This document shows, in pieces, positions 1 to 7,531 of a stretch of DNA of 20,746 bases. Position 1 is the first letter of the stretch. The number at the start of each line of letters is the position of its first letter. Below the pieces are notes generated by a model that worked only from the letters and a program-made list of their open reading frames with translations, made no database searches and had not been told where the DNA came from. Position numbers and translations under genes: made by a program. Source of the DNA: CAYMLL01 sp964390645 (GTDB lineage: Bacteria; Planctomycetota; UBA8108); contig CAYMLL010000119.1 in NCBI GenBank assembly GCA_964390645.1, positions 1 to 20,746 of the forward strand, written 5' to 3'.

Positions 1-51
1 TCGAGTCGCGACCGCAAGATCGAAATCAGCGACCTCCGCAACGATGCCCGA

Positions 52-1326
52 TCAAGGGACATCGCGCCTGTCGGAGCCGAGGTAGAACTGGCGCGGACGG
101 GAGATGCGCTGATCCTTGTCCTCCAGGAACTCGTTCCACTGGGAGAGCCACCCCGCGGCACGTGCGGCAGCGAAGAGCACCGGGAACATCGATACCGGAA
201 AGCCCATCGACTGGTAGATCAAGCCCGAGTAGAAGTCGACATTCGGATAGAGCTTGCGGTCGACGAAGTACTCGTCCTCCAGGGCGATGCGCTCGAGCTC
301 GAGCGCGATGTCGAGCAGTGGATTCGTCCCCTGGACCGCGAAGACCTCGTCGGCGAGCGACTTGATGATCTTGGCGCGCGGGTCGTAGTTCTTGTAGACG
401 CGGTGCCCGAAGCCCATCAGCCGCGTCTCCCCCCCCTTCACCCTGGCGACGAACTCCGGGATGCGGTCGAGCGTCCCGATCTCGTCGAGCATGCGCAGCA
501 CCGCCTCGTTGGCGCCGCCGTGCAAGGGCCCGTAGAGAGCGGCCGCAGCCGCCGCGACGCTCGAGTACGGATCGGCGAGAGAGCTGCCGACTCCGCGCAT
601 GGCGCTCGTCGAGCAGTTCTGCTCGTGATCGGCATGCAGGGTGAAGAGCACGTCCATGGCACGCTCGAGGACCGCATGCATCTCGTGGTTGCCGTCGTCA
701 TCCGCAAACGCGAGGCGCAAGAAGTTGCCCACGTAGCTCAAGCCCGGATCCGGATCGGGAAAGGTCTTGCGGCCCGTGAACTGCCGCATCGCATACGCGG
801 CGAGCGTCGGCGCCTTGCCCAGCAGACGATGGATGTGCTCGTAGCGCTGTTCGGCATCCTGAACCACCTTGGCGTCCGGGAAGTACGTCGACAGAGCCGC
901 GACACTGGAGATGAAAACGCCCATCGGATGAGCTTCGCCCGGAAAGGCCGCGAAGAAGGCCTTCATCTCGTCACGCACCGAGACATGCCGCGTGATCGCG
1001 GTCTCCCAGGATCGAGAACGCGCGGCATCCGGCAGCTCGCCGTCCAGCAGGAGGCATGCGACGTCGAGGAAGCTGCTCTTCTGCGCCAGCTGCTCGATGG
1101 GGTAGCCACGATAGCGGAGGATTCCTGCCTCCCCGTCGATGAACGTGATGAAGCTCTTGCAAGCTGCGGTGTTGCCGAACGACGGATCGTAGGACATCAA
1201 TCCGAAGCTGTCGTCGGGGGTCTTGATCTGACGCAAGGCCATGGCCGGCAGCGCGCCGTTGACAAGGTCGATGTCGTAGCTCTCGCCAGTGCGACGGTCG
1301 AGAATGGTGAGCGATTCCTGGCTCAT
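52..1326 (-). CDS. gltA: Citrate synthase (type II), first enzyme of the TCA cycle
   Basis: This enzyme condenses acetyl-CoA with oxaloacetate to citrate in the cytoplasm. The 424-residue length fits the bacterial type. Family landmarks are intact: HADHEQN, then GPLHGGANEA with catalytic His269, GFGHRVYKNYDPRA with catalytic His308, and NVDFYSG with catalytic Asp364, matching E. coli His264, His305 and Asp362. I chose the ATG at 1326, which starts MSQESLTILD and has AAGGAA 12 nt upstream. The frame stays open to a TTG at 1374, but that would add 16 non-conserved residues. The gene is transcribed away from the 1536 gene and shares a roughly 210-bp intergenic region with it. I saw no terminator in the 51 bases between its stop and the window edge. 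Identity is certain; only the start is open. Confidence 0.97.
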   Translation of the reverse strand: MSQESLTILDRRTGESYDIDLVNGALPAMALRQIKTPDDSFGLMSYDPSFGNTAACKSFITFIDGEAGILRYRGYPIEQLAQKSSFLDVACLLLDGELPDAARSRSWETAITRHVSVRDEMKAFFAAFPGEAHPMGVFISSVAALSTYFPDAKVVQDAEQRYEHIHRLLGKAPTLAAYAMRQFTGRKTFPDPDPGLSYVGNFLRLAFADDDGNHEMHAVLERAMDVLFTLHADHEQNCSTSAMRGVGSSLADPYSSVAAAAAALYGPLHGGANEAVLRMLDEIGTLDRIPEFVARVKGGETRLMGFGHRVYKNYDPRAKIIKSLADEVFAVQGTNPLLDIALELERIALEDEYFVDRKLYPNVDFYSGLIYQSMGFPVSMFPVLFAAARAAGWLSQWNEFLEDKDQRISRPRQFYLGSDRRDVP

Positions 1327-1520
1327 TTCTTGGGTATGTTCCTTCGATTTCGAGAACGGGTAGGAACGGAACAAGATACCAAGAACCTTCCTTGAATTCC
1401 ACAGTAGTCAGCCTGCACCTCGGTCGGGCCCTCGGATCCGCTCGGAGGGTGCCACGGCTGGCATCGACCCGGAATACCGATTAGGGTACTTTCCGTTGCC
1501 GTCCCGCACCCAATTTCTCC

Positions 1521-1526
1521 GAGGAG
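1521..1526 (+). promoter_or_regulatory. Ribosome binding site GAGGAG that supports a TTG start
   Basis: GAGGAG lies 9 nt before the TTG at 1536. It is the only good Shine-Dalgarno match near the beginning of this frame, which decides in favour of the TTG start. Confidence 0.6.
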
Positions 1527-1535
1527 CACCACCTC

Positions 1536-2777
1536 TTGCCCGAATCGACGTTCGACACCCTCCGCGAGACGCTCGAGACCCACGGCGTCCCCGCGGCCTT
1601 CGACCACCTGATCGCGAAGCTCGAGACGGATCGTGAGCTCCCGCAGCTCTTCGAGGCGCTGTTGATGAAGAAGCGCCACGAGCTGGGACTGCCGCTCGAG
1701 GGCACGGAGTCGATCAAGGACATTCCCGCAGAGCATCAGGATGAGGTCGAGAGCTTCTACGTCGAGGTATGCCGCACCGTCGGGGGGCTCTTTCTCGACG
1801 GCGGCAACATTATCGGTGCATGGCCGTACTTCCGCGCCATCGACGAGCCCCAGCGCGTCGCCGATGCCATCGCCGCGTGGAGCCCGCCCGGCGACGAGGA
1901 TCAGTCCGACTCCGAAGGCGGTGACTCCGAAGGCGGTGACTCCGAAGGCGGTGACTCCGAAGGCGATGATTACGACCAGCTCGATCAGATCATCGACATC
2001 GCCTTCCACCAGGGAGCCCATCCGACTTGCGGCTACGAGCTGATCCTGTCGAACTACGGCACGTGCCGGGCGGTCACGACCATCGAGCACCAGTTTCCGT
2101 ACGCCGGCGATGTCAAGGAATCCTGCGCCCGACTGCTGATCACGCACCTCTACGGCGAGCTGCGCGACAGTCTCCAGGCCGACGTCGAGCGCAGCGACGA
2201 CAAGGTGCCGGAGAACTCCGACGTCGCGAAGCTGATAGAGGGCCGCTCGTGGCTCTTCGAAAACCTCGGCTACCATGTCGACATCTCCCATCTACAGTCC
2301 TGCGTACGGGTCGCCGCTTCGGTAAACGATGCGGAGGTCATCGGACGCGCTGTCGAGATGTGTGACTACGGTCGCCAGCTGGCGCGAGACTTCCAGGCCC
2401 AGGAACGTCCCCCTTTTGACGACTTCTACAACGACTATCGCATCTTCCTGCGGGCACTGATCGACGAGGGCGTCGACGGCGCGGTGCGCTACTTCACCTC
2501 GAAGGCGGATCGCAACGGTCCGGACGAGGACGGCAATCACTTCTGTGGCGAGGTGCTCGTTCACCTGCTCCACCGCGTCGGACGCTCACAGGACGCCATC
2601 GACGCCTACCTGAAATACCTCGAGAGCGCCCCTGGCCCGCTCAGCATCTGCCCGAGCCTGGTCGAGATCTGCGAGAAGGCCGGTGACTATTCCCGGCTTC
2701 TCGATCTCTCGAAGAAGAAGGGCGACCTGCTGCAGTACACGCTGGGGCTCACCAAGAGCGCGACGTCGTCGACTTGA
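1536..2777 (+). CDS. Uncharacterised acidic protein with internal SEGGD tandem repeat
   Basis: I do not recognise this 413-residue protein. It has no signal peptide or membrane segment, so it is probably cytoplasmic. Residues 1-120 look helical (FDTLRETLETHGVPAAFDHLIAKLE). Residues 126-145 are an acidic linker made of SEGGD units encoded by a 15-bp tandem repeat. The remaining 270 residues look alpha-helical and end in a section reminiscent of TPR hairpins (QDAIDAYLKYLESAPGPLSICPSLVEICEKAGDYSRLLDL). The TPR reading is only an impression. The start is a TTG supported by GAGGAG 9 nt upstream. The stop overlaps the TTG start of the HAD phosphatase gene by 4 nt, so the two are probably translationally coupled. 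No function is proposed. Confidence 0.85.
   Translation: MPESTFDTLRETLETHGVPAAFDHLIAKLETDRELPQLFEALLMKKRHELGLPLEGTESIKDIPAEHQDEVESFYVEVCRTVGGLFLDGGNIIGAWPYFRAIDEPQRVADAIAAWSPPGDEDQSDSEGGDSEGGDSEGGDSEGDDYDQLDQIIDIAFHQGAHPTCGYELILSNYGTCRAVTTIEHQFPYAGDVKESCARLLITHLYGELRDSLQADVERSDDKVPENSDVAKLIEGRSWLFENLGYHVDISHLQSCVRVAASVNDAEVIGRAVEMCDYGRQLARDFQAQERPPFDDFYNDYRIFLRALIDEGVDGAVRYFTSKADRNGPDEDGNHFCGEVLVHLLHRVGRSQDAIDAYLKYLESAPGPLSICPSLVEICEKAGDYSRLLDLSKKKGDLLQYTLGLTKSATSST
1911..1970 (+). repeat. 15-bp in-frame tandem repeat, three exact copies plus one variant
   Basis: The unit TCCGAAGGCGGTGAC occurs at 1911-1925, 1926-1940 and 1941-1955 without a mismatch. A fourth copy at 1956-1970 ends in GATGAT instead of GGTGAC. 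The period is a multiple of three, so copy-number change would lengthen or shorten the SEGGD linker without breaking the frame. Confidence 0.95.
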
Positions 2778-3403
2778 GCCCCCCGCGCACGACCGGAGCC
2801 GACCGCAGCACCGAAGCGGTGATCTTCGACCTCGACGGCACGCTGACCGTTCCCGACCTCGACTTCGACGAGATTCGACGGGAAATCGGCGCCATCGAGG
2901 GACCGATCCTCGAGGCCATCCAGGAGATGCCGCGCGACGCCGGAGCCCGCGCGATGGAAATCCTCGAACGTCACGAGACGTTCGCGGCGGCGCGAGCCCG
3001 GCTGCGGCCGTTCGCCGCCGAGGTTCTCGAGACCCTGGCGCGACGTCGCGTGCCGACCGCCGTCCTGACGCGCAACAGCCGCAGGTCACTCGATCGGGTC
3101 CTCAACGACCACGGACTGCGTGTCGACGCCCGGCGATCCCGTGAGGATGGCGCGGTCAAGCCCTCCCCCGAGCCGGTTCTCGCCCTGTGCGCCCAGCTGG
3201 GTGTGGCGGTCGAGCGGACGTTCGTCGTCGGCGACTACATCTTCGACCTGCAATCGGCCCGCGCGGCCGGTGCCACGGCGGTGCTGCTGCTACCCGACGG
3301 TGAAGAAGGCCACGAGGACGAGGCCGACATCGTCGTGGGCGACCTGAGGGCGGTTCTTGCCCTCGTCGCAGATACCGCGACCGAAGACGGAGTTTCCTCT
3401 TGA
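2774..3403 (+). CDS. HAD-superfamily hydrolase, phosphoglycolate-phosphatase-like (subfamily IA)
   Basis: This 209-residue cytoplasmic protein is predicted to remove phosphate from a small organic phosphate. All four HAD motifs are present: motif I FDLDGT with nucleophile Asp19 and acid/base Asp21, motif II Thr99 in AVLTRNS, motif III Lys129 in VKPSPEP, and motif IV VVGDYIFD with Asp154 and Asp158. A helical insert between motif I and motif II (about residues 30-85) fits a small C1 cap, as in phosphoglycolate phosphatase and beta-phosphoglucomutase. The TTG start overlaps the preceding gene's stop (TTGA), indicating coupled translation. The substrate cannot be read from the sequence, so no gene symbol is given. 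Confidence 0.9.
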   Translation: MSPPRTTGADRSTEAVIFDLDGTLTVPDLDFDEIRREIGAIEGPILEAIQEMPRDAGARAMEILERHETFAAARARLRPFAAEVLETLARRRVPTAVLTRNSRRSLDRVLNDHGLRVDARRSREDGAVKPSPEPVLALCAQLGVAVERTFVVGDYIFDLQSARAAGATAVLLLPDGEEGHEDEADIVVGDLRAVLALVADTATEDGVSS

Positions 3404-3480
3404 AATCCGCCTCGAGATCCTATCTGTTAGTGCCTTTCTCGCGCGCGAACTCCTTCCACGACTGAGATTTCCGGAGCTTC

Positions 3481-4198
3481 ATGGGACACTACACCGGCCC
3501 CAAGGCCAGAATCAACCGCCGCCTCGGCTTCGACCTCTACGACTCCAGCGGCGCGGGTCGCGCGCCCCCCCGCCCGCCCCCCCCACCGGGAAAGCCCCCC
3601 CCCCCCCCCCCCCCGCCCCCCGCCAAACNNNNNNNNNNGCAACGACCCCCGCGGGGGGGGGCGCGCGCCCCACCGCCGGCCCCAGCCTCCTGGAAAGCAG
3701 CCGACACGCCGGCGCCGGCCGACGGACTACGCACGAGCTCTGATGGAGAAGCAGAAGATCCGGCACTTCTACGGCCTCAGTCAGAAGCAGCTCGAACGCT
3801 TCTTCTCGATCGCCAAGAAGCAGGGCGGCAACAAGGGCGAGAACCTCCTCCTCCTCTGCGAGCGCCGGCTCGACAACGTCATCTGGAAGTCGGGACTCGT
3901 CGAGACTCGCGCCCAGGCGCGCCAGTCGGTCGCGCACGGCCACTTCGAGGTCAACGGTCGTCGAACGGACATACCGAGCTTCATCGTCAGCGAAGGCGAC
4001 ACCATCAAGGTGCGCGGTCGCGAGAATCTCAAGAAGCTCTACACCCAGCGCGTCGAGTCGAGTCGCCGCAGCACCGAGTCCGGGTTCATCGCCGCGGAGC
4101 CGAAGGATCTCCTCGCCAAGGTCGTGCGTCTGCCCGACAAGGAGGACATCGGCCTGCCGGTCGAGATCCAGCAGGTCGTCGAGTTCCTCAGCCGCTGA
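3481..4198 (+). CDS. rpsD: 30S ribosomal protein S4, interrupted here by an assembly artefact
   Basis: S4 binds 16S rRNA and nucleates assembly of the 30S subunit. The N-terminus (MGHYTGPKARINRRLGFDLY) begins at the ATG at 3481 with GGAG at 3473-3476. The body continues in another frame from about 3665 to the stop at 4198 and includes the PPGK...PTDYARALMEKQKIRHFYGL segment and the S4 RNA-binding domain (RLDNVIWKSG...ARQSVAHGHFEVNGR). Between them lie poly-C/G-rich junk and 10 Ns. Bases 3536-3628 and 3639-3731 are noisy copies of each other at offset 103. Deleting 3560-3662 joins ...SSGAGRA directly to PHRRPQPPGK in one frame and gives 204 residues, the normal S4 length. The gene is therefore probably intact in the organism. 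It stands alone, away from rpsK and rpoA. A weak TTGAAA-N15-TATCTG lies at 3400-3426. Confidence 0.93.
3536..3731 (+). repeat. Spurious duplicated contig ends (noisy direct repeat, offset 103 bp)
   Basis: Bases 3536-3628 and 3639-3731 align without indels at a constant offset of 103. For 3560-3595 against 3663-3698 I count 30 of 36 identical. For 3536-3559 against 3639-3662 I count 17 of 24. Most differences replace A, T or G by C on the left end, or other bases by C or G on the right end, as expected of low-quality read ends. The reliable sequence is the left copy up to about 3559 and the right copy from about 3663. Confidence 0.88.
3629..3638. other. Assembly gap of 10 N inside rpsD
   Basis: Ten undetermined bases are placed between two GC-homopolymer-rich ends. 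The run marks a scaffold join. The overlap described for the flanks shows that the true gap is negative: the two contig ends cover the same sequence. Confidence 0.98.
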
Positions 4199-4282
4199 GA
4201 CCGGATCGACGCCTTCTCGGACGGGTGCCTTTCTGATGGGCTCCCCGCCAGCACCCAAGGGGGCTCTCCCGCCTCCGGTCTC
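4197..4282 (+). repeat. Nested inverted repeats at the 3' end of rpsD
   Basis: GAGACCGGA at 4197-4205 overlaps the rpsD stop and is the exact reverse complement of TCCGGTCTC at 4274-4282. Nested inside, GGGTGC at 4223-4228 pairs with GCACCC at 4251-4256. There is no T-tract, so this is not a standard intrinsic terminator. It could be a long-range RNA fold closing the rpsD transcript, or chance in GC-rich sequence. Confidence 0.4.
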
Positions 4283-4288
4283 TGCCTG

Positions 4289-4317
4289 AAGACACGGCTG
4301 CGAACGCCGGTTAGAAT
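4289..4317 (+). promoter_or_regulatory. Candidate sigma70-type promoter for the M16 peptidase operon
   Basis: AAGACA at 4289-4294 (4 of 6 matches to TTGACA) is followed after exactly 17 nt by TAGAAT at 4312-4317 (5 of 6 matches to TATAAT). A start of transcription near 4324 would leave a leader of about 70 nt before the ATG at 4395. The -10 is flanked on both sides by the direct repeat ACGCCGGT (4304-4311 and 4318-4325), a possible site for a regulator. Judged by eye only. Confidence 0.42.
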
Positions 4318-4394
4318 ACGCCGGTCGAAGGTAGCACGGCACGGTCCCCCCAAGTCCGGTGCCGCAAGCAGCTTCATCCGGAGAGGCTCGATCG

Positions 4395-6002
4395 ATGATA
4401 TCAAGACTCGCCATCTGGCTCTGCCTCGGAAGCCTCAGTCTTCCATCGACGACTCGCGCGCAGGACGTCAAGGTCCACGAAGAGGTGCTCGCCAACGGGC
4501 TGCGCCTCCTTCTGGTTCCGCGTCCGGGCGACCCGAACATCTCCGCCGGCTGGGTCGCGCACGTCGGCTCGGTCAACGAGCGCCCGGGCATCACCGGCAT
4601 CGCTCACCTCTTCGAGCACATGATGTTCAAGGGCACGCACACCATCGGGACCTCGGATATCGAGAAGGATCTGGCGACGATCGCCGGGCTCGACACCGTC
4701 AAGGCCGCCCTCGCGAAGGAGGAGGAGAACCTCGTCAGGCGCTGGCGCCTCGGCGAAATCGCCGACTTCCGCGATCCCGCCTCCCGCTCGAAGCGCCACC
4801 AGACCCTCCGCCGGGACTTCGACCGCCTGCTCGCCGAGCAGAAGAAGACGATCGTCAAGGACGAGTTCGCCAAGCTGTACTCGAGCGCCGGCGCCAGCGG
4901 CATGAACGCTGGCACCAGCTACGACTTGACGATCTACTTCGTCAACGTACCGGCGACGAAGCTCGAGCTCTGGTTCTGGATGGAATCGGACCGGCTACTC
5001 AATCCGGTCTTTCGCGAGTTCTACTCCGAACGTGACGTCGTGCGCGAGGAGCGCCGACTGCGAGTGGAGAGCACTCCGACCGGCAAATTCCACGAACAGT
5101 TCGACTCGCTCTTCTGGGACTCGTCGCCGTACGGCTGGCCGGTCATCGGCTGGCCGAGTGACGTCGAAGCGATCAACCGTGAGGAGGCGCGTGAGTTCTA
5201 CGGTATCTACTACGCCCCGAACAACCTGACGGCCTGCCTCGTCGGCGACTTCGATCCGCAGGATGCGATCGTGCTCGCCAATCGGTACTTCAGTCGTCTG
5301 GAGCGCAGTCCACGCGAGGTCCCCCCGGTGCGAACCGTCGAGGTGACGCAGCTGGCGCCGAAACGTATGGTTGCCAGCGCCGAGACCAAGCCACAGGTGA
5401 CGATCCGCTGGCATACCGTCGCCGACGGCCATCGTGACGAGCCGGCACTGGTGATCTTCCAGGACATCCTCAATGGCCGCACCGGTCGCCTCTTCAGATC
5501 GCTCGTCGACAAGAAGCGCGTCGCGACGTCGGCGAGAGCCGGGCAGAGCGGCCGCAAGTACGAGGGCTACTTCGACATCAACGGTGTGGCCGCGGAGGGC
5601 AGGACGCCCGAGGAAGTCGAAAGCGAGCTGCTGGCGGTCGTCCATTCGCTCCAGACCGAGAACGTCTCGCCACGCGAGCTCGACAAGGTCAAGAACCAGC
5701 GCGCGGCGACCCAGTTCCGCAAGCTGCGGTCAAACTTCTCGTTGCTTCTCGACCTGCTGATGCGGGACGCGGGACGCGGCTGGAGGACGATCAACACCGA
5801 CCCACCGAAGTACCAGGCGGTCACCGCAGACGACGTCCGTCGCGTCGCGACGACCTACTTCACGCCGGACAGCAGCTCGACGCTGATCTTCCACACCGGC
5901 ACCGCGAAGGTCGCTGCAGGAGACAAGCCCGCGGAGGGGGGCAAAGCCGCGGGGGGCAAGGACGCGTCCCGGAGCGCTGCGGCGCGCAAGGAGGGCAGGT
6001 GA
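4395..6002 (+). CDS. Secreted M16-family zinc metallopeptidase (catalytic subunit)
   Basis: This predicted exported peptidase of the M16 (pitrilysin/processing-peptidase) family cleaves unfolded peptides in a closed chamber. I chose the ATG at 4395 (535 aa). It has GGAGAGG 8 nt upstream and opens directly with a signal peptide (MISRLAIWLCLGSLSLPSTTRAQ, likely cut after Ala22). A GTG at 4359 would add 12 residues before it. The zinc motif is intact: His71-X-X-Glu74-His75 in GIAHLFEHMMFKGT, with the acidic RDVVREERR segment downstream. The second M16 domain covers the C-terminal half. A charged insert rich in Lys and Arg follows the zinc motif, and the last 27 residues are a Gly/Ala/Lys-rich tail. 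The next gene encodes its zinc-site-less partner, suggesting a two-subunit enzyme. Confidence 0.93.
   Translation: MISRLAIWLCLGSLSLPSTTRAQDVKVHEEVLANGLRLLLVPRPGDPNISAGWVAHVGSVNERPGITGIAHLFEHMMFKGTHTIGTSDIEKDLATIAGLDTVKAALAKEEENLVRRWRLGEIADFRDPASRSKRHQTLRRDFDRLLAEQKKTIVKDEFAKLYSSAGASGMNAGTSYDLTIYFVNVPATKLELWFWMESDRLLNPVFREFYSERDVVREERRLRVESTPTGKFHEQFDSLFWDSSPYGWPVIGWPSDVEAINREEAREFYGIYYAPNNLTACLVGDFDPQDAIVLANRYFSRLERSPREVPPVRTVEVTQLAPKRMVASAETKPQVTIRWHTVADGHRDEPALVIFQDILNGRTGRLFRSLVDKKRVATSARAGQSGRKYEGYFDINGVAAEGRTPEEVESELLAVVHSLQTENVSPRELDKVKNQRAATQFRKLRSNFSLLLDLLMRDAGRGWRTINTDPPKYQAVTADDVRRVATTYFTPDSSSTLIFHTGTAKVAAGDKPAEGGKAAGGKDASRSAAARKEGR
5988..5994 (+). promoter_or_regulatory. Strong Shine-Dalgarno AAGGAGG inside the upstream gene's end
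   Basis: AAGGAGG ends 7 nt before the ATG at 6002 and only 4 nt before the GTG at 5999. The spacing favours the ATG as the start of the second M16 gene. Confidence 0.65.
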
Positions 6003-7531
6003 TGACAGGCCGGACCGTACTCCATCTGATCTCGATCCCTGGCCTCGTGCTCCCGCTCTGGTCGTGCAAGGTCTCCTCCGAGGGGGTCGTGGACCACCCG
6101 TCCAAGCTCAGGTTCGACGATCTCGACTTCACCCCACCCGATGCAGCGAAGCACCGTCACGTGCTCCCGAGCGGCGTCGTCGTCTACGTCGTCGAGGACC
6201 GTTCGCTGCCGCTCGTCGATGTGGACGTCGTCATTCGCGCCGGCGCCTACCTCGACCCTCCCGGACGCGCGGGACTGGCGAGCGCTCTGGGCTCGCTCCT
6301 TCGCAGCGGTGGCGCCGGCGACTCGAGCCCCGAAGCGTTCGACGAGGAGGTCGACTTTCTCGCTGCGATCATCGATGTCACCCTCGGGGACGATCGCGGC
6401 AACGCCTCGCTCAACTGCCTGACGAAGGACCTCGACCGAACACTCGAGCTCTTCTTCTCGATGCTGCGGAGGCCGGGATTCGACCTGGCCCGCCTCGAAC
6501 TTCACCGTAAACGCACGCTGCAGAACCTCGCGCGGCGCAACGACTCCTCGGCGTCGATCGAGGCTCGCGAGTGGCAGCGCCTTCTGCGCGGCCCTGACCA
6601 CCACGCGAACGATCATCGAACGGACGACTCGATCCGGGCGATCACGCGCGACGACCTCCTCGCGTTTCATGCAGCTCACATCCATCCGCGCAACTTCATC
6701 ATCGCCGTGTCCGGAGACGTCGAGACCGAAGAAGTGCTCGCCACCCTCGAGAAGCACCTGACGGACTGGGGCCTTCCGGACGCCACGACGCCGCTACCTC
6801 CCCCTCCGGGACCTCCGGCCTCGCCCGGCGTCTACATCGTCGACAAGCCGGACGTCAACCAGGGGCGCGTACGCGTCGGGCACATCGGTCTGCGACGGGA
6901 TCACCCGGACGAGCACGCGGTCCGCATCATGAACTACATCCTGGGAGGCGGCGGCTTCGTCTCGCGCATCATGTCCCGAGTGCGGTCGGACGAGGGGCTC
7001 GCGTACTCCGCTCGCTCGCGATTCAGCTTCGGCGATCGCCACGCCGGCGAGGGCGAGTTCCGGGCCTACTTCCAGTCCAAGAGCCCGTCGTGCGCACAGG
7101 CTGCGGCGATCGTTCTGGAGGAGATCCGACGGATTCGCGAGGAAGATGTCTCCGACGAGGAGGTCCGGGCGGCGATCAGCAACGCCGTCAACGTCTTCCC
7201 GCGCTTCTTCGCCCAGGCCTCGCAGGTGGCGAGCACCTTCGCCGACGACGAGTTCACGGGCCGCGAGGAGGGGTTCTGGGAGAGCTACCGGGACCGCGTG
7301 CGAGCGGTGACGGTGGCGGATGTTCGACGCGTCGCGAAGGAGCACCTGAATCCCGATGATCTGATCGTCCTCTTCGTCGGGAACAGGAACGCCATCGTCG
7401 CCGGAAACCCGGACAAACCCGAGTTCTCGGTCGACAAGATCGCCGCGGGCCGCACCATCCTCAACATCCCCCTGGCCGATGCATTGACGCTCGAGCGAAC
7501 TGGAAGTACACGCAACGGAGATGGACGATGA
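6002..7531 (+). CDS. M16-family peptidase homologue lacking the zinc motif, probable lipoprotein
   Basis: This is the partner-type M16 protein of 509 residues. It begins with a hydrophobic segment ending LPLWSC, an acceptable though not ideal lipobox with Cys22, so it is probably a lipid-anchored exported protein. At the position of HXXEH it reads GLASALGSLL: the two His and the Glu are replaced by Ser94, Ser98 and Gly97, so it cannot bind the catalytic zinc. The substrate-gripping loop of the C-terminal half is kept (GGGGFVSRIMSRVRSDEGLAYS, the Arg/Tyr motif of the non-catalytic subunit in heterodimeric M16 enzymes). The start is an ATG with perfect AAGGAGG at 7 nt; a GTG one codon earlier is possible. 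It overlaps the previous stop and shares ATGA with the next gene. I infer a heterodimer with the preceding protein. Confidence 0.92.
   Translation: MTGRTVLHLISIPGLVLPLWSCKVSSEGVVDHPSKLRFDDLDFTPPDAAKHRHVLPSGVVVYVVEDRSLPLVDVDVVIRAGAYLDPPGRAGLASALGSLLRSGGAGDSSPEAFDEEVDFLAAIIDVTLGDDRGNASLNCLTKDLDRTLELFFSMLRRPGFDLARLELHRKRTLQNLARRNDSSASIEAREWQRLLRGPDHHANDHRTDDSIRAITRDDLLAFHAAHIHPRNFIIAVSGDVETEEVLATLEKHLTDWGLPDATTPLPPPPGPPASPGVYIVDKPDVNQGRVRVGHIGLRRDHPDEHAVRIMNYILGGGGFVSRIMSRVRSDEGLAYSARSRFSFGDRHAGEGEFRAYFQSKSPSCAQAAAIVLEEIRRIREEDVSDEEVRAAISNAVNVFPRFFAQASQVASTFADDEFTGREEGFWESYRDRVRAVTVADVRRVAKEHLNPDDLIVLFVGNRNAIVAGNPDKPEFSVDKIAAGRTILNIPLADALTLERTGSTRNGDGR

Noticed and set aside
403..1395. Long plus-strand open frame opposite citrate synthase (330 codons)
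   Set aside because: It is the antisense shadow of a strongly conserved enzyme in GC-rich DNA. Its product is Arg/His/Val-rich and matches nothing recognisable.
1911..1970. Tandem 15-bp repeats as a CRISPR array
   Set aside because: The units abut without spacers and encode an in-frame protein repeat.
1323..2291. Minus-strand open frame of 322 codons containing a FGVTA repeat
   Set aside because: The repeat is the complement of the SEGGD tandem repeat in the real plus-strand gene, and the frame also overlaps the start of citrate synthase.
3560..3662. Poly-C/poly-G tract as a slippery frameshift site or G-quadruplex in rpsD
   Set aside because: The two sides align to each other at a fixed offset with C/G-biased errors around an N gap, so the tract is read-end noise, not genomic sequence.
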